A stretch of 16,588 bases of DNA from Planctomycetaceae bacterium. GTDB taxonomy: Bacteria; Planctomycetota; Planctomycetia; Pirellulales; Thermoguttaceae. Under the pieces are notes generated by a model, which saw only the letters and a list, made by a program, of their open reading frames with translations, had not been told where the DNA came from and did not search any database. Positions 1 through 7,006 of the stretch are shown piece after piece (position 1 is the stretch's first letter; every line of letters starts with the position of its first letter). Location of the stretch: assembly GCA_031278315.1 (NCBI GenBank), contig JAITKS010000149.1:1-16588 (forward strand). Direction: 5' to 3'. The position numbers and the translations under genes are program-made.

Positions 1-72
1 CCATTTTAACATTTGGGTTTTTGCAATTACTAATGCAAAAAAGCTGGTCAAACATTTAACTAAATTTGTCAT
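1..72 (-). CDS. Partial 5' end of an unrecognised gene, cut by the left edge
   Basis: An open frame starts with ATG at 72 and runs off the left edge after 24 codons. It begins MTNLVKCLTSFFALVIAK and contains a hydrophobic stretch (about residues 8-18) that could be a signal or membrane segment. A strong Shine-Dalgarno (AAAGGAG at about 80-86) lies 7 nt before this ATG. An in-frame ATG at 78 is only one base from the same site, so 72 is the better start. A TTGACA-16-TAAACT promoter candidate lies upstream at 276-303. Too little is visible to name a function. The ribosome binding site is the main argument that it is real. Confidence 0.42.
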   Translation of the reverse strand, partial: MTNLVKCLTSFFALVIAKTQMLKW

Positions 73-275
73 TGTCATACTCCTTTATTAAAAGGTTTTT
101 CTGAAATTGTTACGATCCTATTTGTCACAAAACAAACAGTAAAAACAAATCGCAACTAAATAACTTGACATAAATTTTTTTCACTTGAATTAGGTTTGCG
201 AAGTCTGATTACCTACAAATCGGACAACAGACTTTCACACTCCCGCAAAACCGAAATTCATAGTGCAAGTTGAGT

Positions 276-303
276 AGTTTACAAAATATATTGAAACTGT
301 CAA
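276..303 (-). promoter_or_regulatory. Candidate sigma70-type promoter for the left-edge gene
   Basis: On the minus strand there is a consensus -35 TTGACA (298-303), a 16-nt spacer, and a moderate -10 TAAACT (276-281). It points toward the gene starting at 72 and would give a leader of roughly 195 nt. AT-rich DNA produces such matches by chance, but the perfect -35 hexamer is in its favour. Confidence 0.33.
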
Positions 304-409
304 TAAGTATTTCGTCTTTTCTCAAAAATTTTTTCAATATTTTTTTCCGCAAACGTAACAAACCAAAAATTCCATAAAAACACAATACAATAATATTTTT
401 TTTATTAAC

Positions 410-440
410 CACAGAGAACACAGAGAACAGAGAAAGAGAG
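410..440. repeat. Short purine-rich tandem repeat (CAGAGAACA units)
   Basis: The + strand carries about three imperfect copies of a 9-10 nt unit related to CACAGAGAACA, degenerating into AGAGAAAGAGAG. It sits in the 73-545 spacer just beyond the repeat element downstream of purD. No coding role is apparent. Confidence 0.5.
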
Positions 441-462
441 ATTTTTTGAGAATTACGAAATA

Positions 463-497
463 CACAAAAAAACTAAAGATGCGGTCGAGACGACCGC
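463..497 (-). terminator. Probable intrinsic terminator of purD, formed by a repeat arm
   Basis: A perfect 7-bp stem (GCGGTCG 481-487, CGACCGC 491-497) with a 3-nt loop lies 49 nt beyond the purD stop. Read on the minus strand it is followed by ATCTTTAGTTTTTTTG, a GC-rich hairpin with a nearby U-run. The hairpin is one arm of the dispersed element, so termination may be a by-product of where that element sits. Confidence 0.45.
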
Positions 498-535
498 GAT
501 CCTGAAAACAATAAATTATTCAACTGATATATTAC
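463..535 (+). repeat. Half-copy of the dispersed inverted-repeat element, with attached short motif
   Basis: The stretch reads ACAAAAAAACTAAAGATG, then GCGGTCG-AGA-CGACCGC, then CCTGAAAACAATAAATTATT, then CAACTGATATATTAC. It matches the right half of the element at 6052-6124 almost base for base, including the AACAATAAATTATT linker and the following CACTGATATATTA motif. The left arm is missing. It lies directly downstream of purD. Confidence 0.7.
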
Positions 536-545
536 GAATTTTCCT

Positions 546-1880
546 TTAATTATTAGCAGCTTTAAAATGTTTATTTGCTTTATCTGAAATATCTTTTCTA
601 CACCATGCGCCATCCCATCTGATTTTTTTTACGGCTGAATATGCTGCTAGTTTTGCGTCTGCAATAGTTTCACCAAGAGCAGTAATACCTAAAACACGTC
701 CTCCGTTTGTTAGTATCTGTGTTTCAATGTTACCCGTAATTTGATCAGGTTTAGACTCCTTGATAACCGTACCGGCATGAAAAATTTTTGTGTTCGGTAA
801 ATTAGCTGCATCCTTTAGACCCCTTATTTCTTCACCTTTTTTGTATTCATCCGGATAGCCCTTACTTGCCATTACGACACAAACAGCAATTCGCTCATCC
901 CATTTCGGCATATTTATTTTGTCAAGTTGTCCATCAATTACAGCTTCAAAAATTTCTACGATATCAGATTGCAATCTCATCAAAATAGGTTGACATTCCG
1001 GGTCGCCGAATCTTACGTTAAATTCTAAAACCTTTGGTCCCTGTTTTGTAATCATCAGACCAGCATACAACACACCTTTAAACGGCGTGTTATTATTGTT
1101 CATTGTATAAACAGTTGGTACTAAAATCCGCTCTTCTATCCACTGCAGCATTTTACTATCGACAACAGGTGCCGGACTATAAGCACCCATTCCTCCGGTA
1201 TTAGGTCCTTTATCATCGTCGTATGCGGCTTTGTGATCTTGTGCAGGTTGTAAAGTTAGAATTGTTTTTCCATCGGTGATTGCCATTATGCTTACTTCTT
1301 CGCCGTCTAGTTTTTCTTCGAATATTATTTTATCTCCTGCATTACCGAATTCGCGTCTTTTTTTGATCCTCATAACTGCCTCCATCGATTCATTTTTATT
1401 ATTGCAAACAAACACACCTTTTCCCGCCGCTAAACCATCTGCCTTGATAACAAGAGGTATGTCACGATTTTGCAAAAAAGATATAGCCTCATCACCGCCC
1501 GTAAATACATTATAAGACGCTGTCGGTACACTGCCGCGCCGCAATATCTCCTTGCAAAAAGATTTGCTGCCTTCAAGCTGTGCGGCAGATTTGTCAGGAC
1601 CGAAAATCCGTAACTGCTCCGTATTAAATGCGTCAACAATACCTGCACAAAGCGGCGTTTCCGGTCCAACAACTGTTAAGCCGACTTTATTCTGTTTGGC
1701 AAATTTAATCAACGCCGGAAAGTCAAGCTCACTGATTGGAACGTTTTCAATATCATTACATTCGGTTGCCGTACCAGCATTTCCCGGCGCAACAAAAACT
1801 CGATTAACTCGTTCCGAAGACGCTATCTTCCAAGCCAACGCATGTTCACGTCCGCCCGAACCTACTACAAGTACATTCAT
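546..1880 (-). CDS. purD: Phosphoribosylamine-glycine ligase (GAR synthetase)
   Basis: PurD catalyses the second step of de novo purine synthesis in the cytosol: phosphoribosylamine + glycine + ATP gives glycinamide ribonucleotide. The 444-aa product is full length for the family (usually about 420-430). The N-terminus MNVLVVGSGGREHALAWKI is the PurD nucleotide-fold signature. Other family motifs are VGPETPLCAGIVD (71-83), the ATP-grasp loop IKADGLAAGKGV (145-156), and QDHKAAYDDDKGPNTGGMGA (214-233). The metal-binding FNVRFGDPECQ (287-297) is also intact. The ATG at 1880 begins exactly at the family N-terminus but has no Shine-Dalgarno (upstream TTTTTTGTAAC). A TGATATATT extended -10-like sequence, part of a short dispersed motif, lies about 30 bp upstream. 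No other purine genes are nearby, so it appears to be a single-gene unit. Confidence 0.97.
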   Translation of the reverse strand: MNVLVVGSGGREHALAWKIASSERVNRVFVAPGNAGTATECNDIENVPISELDFPALIKFAKQNKVGLTVVGPETPLCAGIVDAFNTEQLRIFGPDKSAAQLEGSKSFCKEILRRGSVPTASYNVFTGGDEAISFLQNRDIPLVIKADGLAAGKGVFVCNNKNESMEAVMRIKKRREFGNAGDKIIFEEKLDGEEVSIMAITDGKTILTLQPAQDHKAAYDDDKGPNTGGMGAYSPAPVVDSKMLQWIEERILVPTVYTMNNNNTPFKGVLYAGLMITKQGPKVLEFNVRFGDPECQPILMRLQSDIVEIFEAVIDGQLDKINMPKWDERIAVCVVMASKGYPDEYKKGEEIRGLKDAANLPNTKIFHAGTVIKESKPDQITGNIETQILTNGGRVLGITALGETIADAKLAAYSAVKKIRWDGAWCRKDISDKANKHFKAANN

Positions 1881-1910
1881 GTTACAAAAAATTATGTTAA
1901 ATGTGTTTTT

Positions 1911-1930
1911 TAATATATCAGTAGAATATT
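1911..1930 (-). repeat. Copy of the short dispersed motif, upstream of purD
   Basis: On the minus strand this reads AATATTCTACTGATATATTA, close to the window consensus ATTTCACTGATATATTA. It ends 31 bp before the purD start, so its TGATATATT could serve as an extended -10 here. No matching -35 is visible. Confidence 0.6.
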
Positions 1931-2067
1931 TGTTTTTCTACTTTCGTGAGTTTACGGCTTTTAAAACTAACCTTATTTTTCACCTCTTATTTTTCACCCC
2001 TTATTTTCCGAACTAAACAACCTTATTAGCCGCTTTTAATTTTGGGTTGAGTTGAATTGAGTACATA

Positions 2068-2085
2068 AAAATATTCAGTGAATGT
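2068..2085 (-). repeat. Diverged copy of the short dispersed motif
   Basis: On the minus strand it reads ACATTCACTGAATATTTT. It shares the TTCACTGA core and an AT-rich right half with the other copies, but the ATATTA end is changed. Confidence 0.4.
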
Positions 2086-2191
2086 TTATCTTTTATCTTT
2101 CTGTCATCTCTCCGTGAACCGCTTGAATTGATGTTACTAATATTTCTTTATCATTTATTCATTTGTAATTCACGTTACGATACGTGTACAT

Positions 2192-3133
2192 TTAGAATTT
2201 TAGATTTTCACGAGGAAACGGTATTTCCGATTCAATTTCTTTGATTCGCATTTCATCTTCTTTGCTCCAATTTTCTGGTAAAACGACAGAAAATACGGCA
2301 TATAAATCACCGTTTTTATTTTTTGTTTTTGGATCAGCAGATACGCCGTAATCTTTTATTCTCAATTTTTTTCCGCTGCTTGAACCTTTAGGTATTTTTA
2401 TCGAAATAGTACCTTTGGGAGTTGGTATATCGACATTACTTCCAAATACAGCTTCTTTCAAAGTTATTGGTACGGTGATATATAAGTCTCTACCGTCTCT
2501 TTTGAAATACGGATGCTCTTCAACTTTTACGATAAGTATTAAATTACCTGCTTTGCCGCCGTTTTGACCAAGTTTACCGAATTCTGGTATTCTGATTTTA
2601 GTTCCGTTTTCGGTATCCGGTTTAATCTTTATGTTGATAATTTCATCTTTTGACGAGCTTGGCCGCCGTACTTTTTTTTCAACATTCCCCCCATTTATAG
2701 ACACGACAAAAGGTACAACCAATTCACTTTCAATATTCTCTCCAACTTTAGAGCGGCGTTGCGAGCGCATGTTGAAATCATCATCTTGATTCTTTCCTCT
2801 TATGAACATATTCAGTATGTCTTCGAGTCCGCTGCCCGTGCCTCCGTGAAATTGACTGCCGGCACCAAACGACCATTGGAACGGTCCTTGACCTCCGCCT
2901 GCTCCCATCTGATCAGGTGATACTCCAAATTGATCATAAATACGGCGCTTTTCAGGATTACCAATTACGTCATAAGCTTCTTGTATCTTTTGGAATTTTA
3001 TCTTTGATCCTTTGGGATCTTCCCGATTCATATCAGGATGATATTTGCGTGCAAGTTTACGATAAGACGATTGTATTTCATTTTGTGAAGCGTCTTTTGA
3101 AACTTCAAGAATTTTGTAATAATCTAATGCCAT
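2192..3133 (-). CDS. DnaJ/CbpA-type co-chaperone without zinc finger
   Basis: A J-domain co-chaperone that would stimulate the ATPase of an Hsp70 (DnaK) and deliver unfolded clients in the cytosol. Residues 4-70 form a J domain with the essential HPD at 32-34 (KYHPDMN) and helix IV RRIYDQFG. A Gly/Phe-rich linker follows (about 77-102), then two beta-rich client-binding domains (about 135-290). These include the family-type segments HPYFKRDGRDLYITVPITL (207-225) and KIPKGSSSGKKLRI (247-260). The CxxCxGxG zinc-finger repeats of full DnaJ are absent, so this is a class B/CbpA-like protein. At 313 aa it matches that class. The ATG at 3133 lies directly at the J domain and has no Shine-Dalgarno. 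No dnaK or grpE is adjacent, so cbpA versus a second dnaJ is undecided. Confidence 0.93.
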   Translation of the reverse strand: MALDYYKILEVSKDASQNEIQSSYRKLARKYHPDMNREDPKGSKIKFQKIQEAYDVIGNPEKRRIYDQFGVSPDQMGAGGGQGPFQWSFGAGSQFHGGTGSGLEDILNMFIRGKNQDDDFNMRSQRRSKVGENIESELVVPFVVSINGGNVEKKVRRPSSSKDEIINIKIKPDTENGTKIRIPEFGKLGQNGGKAGNLILIVKVEEHPYFKRDGRDLYITVPITLKEAVFGSNVDIPTPKGTISIKIPKGSSSGKKLRIKDYGVSADPKTKNKNGDLYAVFSVVLPENWSKEDEMRIKEIESEIPFPRENLKF

Positions 3134-3204
3134 TTTTCTATTTTTATCTATATCTAATCTATTGTTAATTTCTAAAAACCTAAATGTAAAAATTTATTGC
3201 TAGA

Positions 3205-3282
3205 AGGAACGCAGCCGTCTCGACCGCATATTTAGGCGTTTTTTGTACAAAAAAACAATGCAGACAAGACACCTGCGTTCCT
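3205..3282 (-). repeat. Complete inverted-repeat element (MITE/REP-like)
   Basis: The ends are perfect 10-bp inverted repeats, AGGAACGCAG (3205-3214) and CTGCGTTCCT (3273-3282). Extending to 25 nt per arm, about 20 positions pair. The centre is the 16-bp palindrome TTTTTTGTACAAAAAA (3239-3254). Its flank TTTAGGCG is the reverse complement of the CACCTAAA-type flank beside the same palindrome at 6043-6058, so this is the same element in the opposite orientation. There is no coding capacity. It lies 72 bp upstream of the dnaJ-like start. Confidence 0.75.
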
Positions 3283-3330
3283 CCTAATATTAGTTTTTAG
3301 AAGTTACCTATTATTTTATTTAACTTTTAT

Positions 3331-3350
3331 TAATGTTTTCAGTGAAAATT
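3331..3350 (-). repeat. Diverged copy of the short dispersed motif
   Basis: On the minus strand it reads AATTTTCACTGAAAACATTA. The TTCACTGA core is intact and the right half is diverged. Nearly the same form occurs at 11579-11598. Confidence 0.45.
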
Positions 3351-3509
3351 TTTTATCAAAGATTCAAGAAATATCAGTAAAAACAGGAACAGAAAAATTT
3401 GTTGAAAACTCTGTTTATTTACAAATTTAATCTTAAATTCCGAAATTAAATTTCCACTCATTGTTACGATTATTTTAATTTTTTTGGATTACAAATAATC
3501 AAATCCGCG

Positions 3510-3529
3510 TAATATATCAGCACAATATT
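3510..3529 (-). repeat. Copy of the short dispersed motif
   Basis: On the minus strand it reads AATATTGTGCTGATATATTA. It matches the consensus closely at both ends (AATATT and CTGATATATTA). Confidence 0.55.
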
Positions 3530-3554
3530 TTAGTTAAATATATTAGACTCACAA

Positions 3555-3580
3555 TAGAGACACAAGATATTGTATCTCTA
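3555..3580. other. 26-nt hairpin downstream of the tpsB-like gene
   Basis: Outer arms TAGAGA and TCTCTA pair perfectly. After one mismatch, ACAA and TTGT pair around a GATA loop. It is 128 bp past the tpsB-like stop. No U-run follows on either strand, so intrinsic termination is not shown. It could be an RNA-stabilising stem or an operator-like palindrome. Confidence 0.35.
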
Positions 3581-3613
3581 CATTGGCGATTGTATGCGTT
3601 GTAACATTCCCAC

Positions 3614-3633
3614 AAATATTTCACTAATATATT
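3614..3633 (+). repeat. Copy of the short dispersed motif
   Basis: Read on the + strand it is AAATATTTCACTAATATATT, differing from the consensus mainly by A for G in the CACTGA core. Confidence 0.55.
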
Positions 3634-3707
3634 ACTTAAAAAAATAATTTAACACAAACAAAGAACAATGTACAGCCAGATGAAAATTAAATCTAATTGA
3701 GATCGAG

Positions 3708-5471
3708 TTAAAATGCAGCTTGCAACGTGAAATATCCGACGCCGTTTTTTAGTGTTTTGCGGTATTCTTCTTTATGACACTCATTTATCCATTGCGGTTT
3801 GCCGTAACCTGCGGTAAAAGAAAAATATCTACTCCAGTTGAAAATCATACCTACACCTAAAGACGAAAGATAATCAGCAGATTTAACATTTGCCGGTTGC
3901 CCCCGATAAAAGACTCCGCCATGATCAAAAAAACCAAACGCATCCAATTGGTAATTTTTACCTCGCAACAATGTTCGTCTTGCTTCCAAGCTCAACAGAT
4001 ATCCTGATTCGCCTGACATCAATCCTTCTTGTACACCGCGCACAGTTGCTGCACCGCCGATTTGATAAATTCTGCTCTGTGCGAGATCGCTTAACGCCCA
4101 TTGTCCGCTAAGTTTACATATAAACATCCATCGTTTATTCGGATATATTACCGAAGTCAACGAAGCATTTAACAGATAATAATTCTGATAATGATACGGC
4201 GATAATATATTGCCGTCATAACCCTTGATACCGGCATTGCCCGTTTGCAATGATAAAGAACTCGCAAGTACAGTTTTTTTTGAACGGCGAATATCAGAGA
4301 TGCCAATTGTATAAGCGGTTAATTTTTCTGCATAATTCATCTGCGTATCAAAACGTGTTTCGGAAATATAATTTTCAACAGCAAACGATATTTCAGTTTT
4401 ACGATTTTTAGAATTTATAAGCAATTGCCGAATAGCAGGCCGAAATCGGCGTGACATACCATTGATTTTTAATATTGCGAAATCGCCGTACAATGTTTCG
4501 GGTGTTCCGTAACCTGCACTAAATTCAGCATAAGTTCCGAAACTGCTTATCGGTACGTCTGTGAATAGTGAAATATATTCAGTTCCGTCTGTATGGTCGA
4601 AAGAGCAATAAATCATTTCGTCTAAACCGAGCATGCTCTGCGTTTGCATAAAGACACCGTTTCGAATTCTACCCGAAGTATTTCGACCTGAATTATCAAG
4701 AAAATAACCTGCACGTAAAAGTTGCGGTTCGATTGCGGTCAATTTGAGATCGCTGCCGCCGAGTTCTTCGCCCGGCTGCAATTGGACAGCTAATTGAGTG
4801 CGGTATTTACGGTTAAATCTAAGAATTTCGTTTTCAAGTTTTCTCAGATTTAATATTTTATCTTGCTGAATTGAAAAATGTTTGTTGATGAAATATTTAC
4901 CAAACAGAGTTTCGTCTTCAACTAATCCGTTTTTATTTCGGTAACTGTCGATTAAAGGTATTGCATTACGTTTTTCTTCAATGATTTTTTTTCCGATTTT
5001 TCCTTCAACGATTTGAACATGAACGACACCGTTTTCGATATCTTGAACCGGCAAAACAGCTCGTCCTACAATACGGCGTGAGTCGAAAAGAGCGTCGATT
5101 TCGGTGAGCATAAGATACAAATCACGGATACTAACTTTTTCTTGTTGAATATATTTTTTTGTAATTTCGTGTAACTTTTCCGACGGAATTGATATCGGAG
5201 TAGGAGATAAAATTATTTCAGTAATTTTCAGAACTTTCTCATTTGATTTTTCGTCTAGCAGCTGCGGCGGTATTTGCGGAGTGCTAATTATTACGCCGGC
5301 AGGTTGGTTACGGAATTGATGGATTTCTTGTTCTATTCGGTAATTATTCCAAAGTTTATCGCGATGTATTGTTTCGGCGTCTATGGTATCTTGCGCAAAA
5401 ACTAAATTCGCTGTTACAAATGACAGCCACAAAATAATTAACGCTCGTATGAAATTAATGTAATATATCAC
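3708..5471 (-). CDS. TpsB/FhaC/ShlB-type outer-membrane transporter (Omp85 superfamily)
   Basis: Resembles the outer-membrane pores of two-partner secretion, which export a large TpsA exoprotein through a 16-strand barrel. The 587-aa protein starts with a signal peptide (hydrophobic 9-25, likely cleavage after FAQ). A POTRA-like periplasmic region follows (about 80-165, with VHVQIVEGKIGKKI at 150-163). The barrel (about 250-587) contains the family-type DNSGRNTSGRIRNG (259-272) and IGGAATVRGVQEG (471-483). The VRG triplet is the conserved L6-loop motif; here it is VRGV rather than the usual VRGY/F. The last residue is Phe, as expected for BAM recognition. The start is inferred as GTG at 5471: an in-frame stop lies just upstream, there is no ATG before the signal peptide, and no Shine-Dalgarno is visible. 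No TpsA-like partner lies in the window, so its substrate is unknown. It sits where rpoB would usually follow rplL. Confidence 0.85.
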   Translation of the reverse strand: MIYYINFIRALIILWLSFVTANLVFAQDTIDAETIHRDKLWNNYRIEQEIHQFRNQPAGVIISTPQIPPQLLDEKSNEKVLKITEIILSPTPISIPSEKLHEITKKYIQQEKVSIRDLYLMLTEIDALFDSRRIVGRAVLPVQDIENGVVHVQIVEGKIGKKIIEEKRNAIPLIDSYRNKNGLVEDETLFGKYFINKHFSIQQDKILNLRKLENEILRFNRKYRTQLAVQLQPGEELGGSDLKLTAIEPQLLRAGYFLDNSGRNTSGRIRNGVFMQTQSMLGLDEMIYCSFDHTDGTEYISLFTDVPISSFGTYAEFSAGYGTPETLYGDFAILKINGMSRRFRPAIRQLLINSKNRKTEISFAVENYISETRFDTQMNYAEKLTAYTIGISDIRRSKKTVLASSLSLQTGNAGIKGYDGNILSPYHYQNYYLLNASLTSVIYPNKRWMFICKLSGQWALSDLAQSRIYQIGGAATVRGVQEGLMSGESGYLLSLEARRTLLRGKNYQLDAFGFFDHGGVFYRGQPANVKSADYLSSLGVGMIFNWSRYFSFTAGYGKPQWINECHKEEYRKTLKNGVGYFTLQAAF

Positions 5472-5615
5472 GTTTATTAAAATTATCGTTTAATAATTAT
5501 CAGGGAGACTTCTTAAAATTCTTTTTCACAAAATGGGTTGTGAACTTAATCGAAAAACATGTAAGCTATAATTTATTATTGCTCTTGCAAAGCGGATACA
5601 AAGTGAGCTAAAAAA

Positions 5616-5635
5616 AATATTTCGCTAATATTTTA
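5616..5635 (+). repeat. Copy of the short dispersed motif
   Basis: Read on the + strand it is AATATTTCGCTAATATTTTA, a diverged copy that keeps the ATTTC-CT-ATAT framework. Confidence 0.4.
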
Positions 5636-5951
5636 TATTTACGTGAATATTAAACTGAAAATCACAATATATGAGAATAAGTAAATTACAGTTTTAATAA
5701 ATATTTTTTAAATTGATCAAGTACAAACTACGTTCAGACAGAATCGGATTAGAAAAAACAAAACTTAAAAAAATAATAATATATATATTCTCTATGCGAA
5801 CCTTTTCGTAATACTTTTTCTGAATATAATAAATTTTCAACATTTTAATATTATAACCGTTAAATCATCTTTTCGACCTAATTTTTCCGAACAAAACAAT
5901 TAATCTTTATAATTAAAAAATCTAAAAATCCTGTCAATACTGTAATACTGT

Positions 5952-6124
5952 CAAAAAAACACCTAAAGATGCAGTCGAGACGACCGCGTTCCTGAGAACA
6001 ATAAATTATTTTAGCCGGGAACGCAGGCGTCCCGCCTGCATCTTTTTTGTACAAAAAACACCTAAAGATGCAGTCGAGACGACCGCGTTTCTGAGAACAA
6101 TAAATTATTTCACTGATATATTAC
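5952..6124 (+). repeat. Composite dispersed element: direct repeat plus full inverted-repeat unit
   Basis: Two nearly identical segments of about 59 nt (5952-6012 and 6052-6111) each run CAAAAAA-CACCTAAAGATG, CAGTCGAGACGACCGCG, then CTGAGAACAATAAATTATTT. They differ by an A-run indel and one C/T change. Between them is a left arm (6017-6042) containing a perfect 7-bp hairpin GCAGGCG-TCC-CGCCTGC (6023-6039). The 16-bp palindrome TTTTTTGTACAAAAAA (6043-6058) follows. The left arm is an imperfect inverted repeat of 6067-6091. The unit ends with a CACTGATATATTAC motif (6111-6124), as the half-copy at 463-535 does. No ORF is contained. Confidence 0.78.
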
Positions 6125-6140
6125 AAAATTCTATATAGAA

Positions 6141-6182
6141 CAAAAGGGCGGCAGCAAAATTATAAATAATTGCTATCGCCCT
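6141..6182 (-). terminator. Intrinsic terminator of the rplKAJL cluster
   Basis: On the minus strand, AGGGCGATAGCA (6171-6182) pairs with TGCTGCCGCCCT (6145-6156) over two blocks of 6 and 4 bp around a 14-nt AT loop. The stem is followed at once by TTTTG. It lies 145 nt beyond the rplL stop. The stem is stable against this AT-rich background and is oriented correctly for rplL transcription. Confidence 0.6.
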
Positions 6183-6326
6183 CTTATGACAGTTTTTTTA
6201 TCCTAGAATAGTTGTCTCTACACAGAATTAATTAAAAATAAAAAATTACTGAATAGTTACGATTTCAAACCTGCCGAAATTCTAAACACGTAAACATAAC
6301 AAACAGAATAAAGAATTTGAATCTGT

Positions 6327-6746
6327 TTATTTTATACTTACTTTTGCACCGCTTTCTTCTAGTTCCTTTTTGAGTTTTTCGGCGTCTTCTTTCGATAATC
6401 CGGCTTTAATTTTTGCAGGTCCATTCAAAGCGCTCTCAACAAGAGCTTTCGATTCGGTTAAACCTCCGCCAGTCGCCGCCTTGACAACCTTGATAACAGG
6501 AACCTTTTTATCAGCAGGGAATCCCTCAAGAAATACATCAAACTCTGTTTTCTCTTCGGGTTTCTCACCTCCGCCCTCACCGCCGGCAGCTGAAGCTGCA
6601 ACAACTACCGCTCCGCCCGCCGCAGGCTCAATACCATAAACATCCTTTAAATAATCACTAAGAGACTTCGCATCTTTCAACGTTAACGCAACTATCTTGT
6701 CTCCAAGTTCTTTGATTGTTGCTGGATATTCTTTTGTTTCACTCAT
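6327..6746 (-). CDS. rplL: 50S ribosomal protein L7/L12
   Basis: L7/L12 forms the flexible stalk dimers bound to L10 that recruit and stimulate translational GTPases. With ATG at 6746 the protein is 139 aa. The N-terminal helical dimerisation part (1-40) leads to an Ala/Gly-rich hinge (42-62). The C-terminal domain runs EKTEFDVFLEGFPADKKVPV (65-84), IKVVKAATGGGLTESKALVE and LSKEDAEKLKKELEESGAKV (117-136), the canonical factor-binding fold. An in-frame ATG exists at 6785, but the added 13 residues are unlike the family and an AAGGGA precedes the 6746 ATG, so I prefer the shorter start. The CTD carries a small insertion (GFPADKK, NGPAK) relative to the E. coli type. It is the last gene of the stalk cluster, and rpoB does not follow. 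Confidence 0.95.
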   Translation of the reverse strand: MSETKEYPATIKELGDKIVALTLKDAKSLSDYLKDVYGIEPAAGGAVVVAASAAGGEGGGEKPEEKTEFDVFLEGFPADKKVPVIKVVKAATGGGLTESKALVESALNGPAKIKAGLSKEDAEKLKKELEESGAKVSIK

Positions 6747-7006
6747 TAAATTTTCCCTTTCACATTGTGCGTTATAAAAACGCAATTAAAATTGTTGGTT
6801 GATGGTTATAAACTGCATCAATCTGTTCAAAACAAATTACCCGTATCACAAAAAATACAGGCATCGCAAAATATCTATCCGGAACAAATTGAAACAAATG
6901 TAGTAAATGCAGCCCGCTAATACAAAACGTAAAATACAGACTGCACAACAATATATTTTATCGTGGTTAAACAACTTTCATCAATCAAATAAATTTGTGA
7001 TTGACT

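Larger units (their letters stand above)
73..545. other. 473-bp spacer between the left-edge gene and purD
   Basis: No convincing gene is seen. A 70-codon minus-strand frame at 209-421 is low-complexity, has no ribosome binding site and overlaps the promoter candidate at 276-303. The spacer holds that promoter, the purine-rich tandem repeat (410-440), and a half-copy of the dispersed element with a hairpin (463-520) and its attached CACTGATATATTA-type motif (518-535). Confidence 0.6.
1881..2191. other. 311-bp spacer between dnaJ-like gene and purD
   Basis: No gene is apparent. It contains two minus-orientation copies of the short dispersed motif (1911-1930 and 2068-2085). It also has a small hairpin CACGT-TACGAT-ACGTG (2171-2186) just past the chaperone stop codon, which lacks a U-run and so is not a convincing terminator. 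Short direct repeats TTATTTTTCACCTC and TTATTTTTCACCCC lie at about 1973-1999. Confidence 0.55.
3134..3707. other. 574-bp spacer between tpsB-like and dnaJ-like genes
   Basis: No gene is supported. It holds a complete inverted-repeat element (3205-3282), three copies of the short dispersed motif (3331-3350, 3510-3529, 3614-3633) and a 26-nt hairpin (3555-3580). It is the most repeat-dense spacer after 5472-6326. Confidence 0.55.
5472..6326. other. 855-bp spacer between rplL and the tpsB-like gene
   Basis: This is the longest gene-free stretch and has no convincing ORF. Contents in the direction of transcription are the rplL terminator (6141-6182), the composite repeat element (5952-6124), and a pair of TTGACA hexamers on the minus strand at about 5933-5955 (the complements of two TGTCAA) without a clear -10. 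Last comes a short-motif copy (5616-5635). The tpsB-like promoter should be here but I cannot place it. Confidence 0.55.

Noticed and set aside
209..421. 70-codon minus-strand frame in the left spacer
   Set aside because: Low-complexity K/L/F/I-rich translation with no ribosome binding site. It overlaps a better-supported promoter candidate and the purine-rich repeat.
1552..2016. 154-codon + strand frame overlapping purD
   Set aside because: It is the antisense shadow of a certain purD and its translation resembles no family.
6023..6048. Hairpin GCAGGCG/CGCCTGC plus T-run read as a + strand terminator
   Set aside because: There is no + strand gene to terminate. It is explained by the inverted-repeat element, whose palindrome supplies the T-run.
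481..6091. Repeated hairpin arms considered as a CRISPR array
   Set aside because: Copies are few, irregularly spaced, in both orientations, and lack uniform spacers or cas genes.
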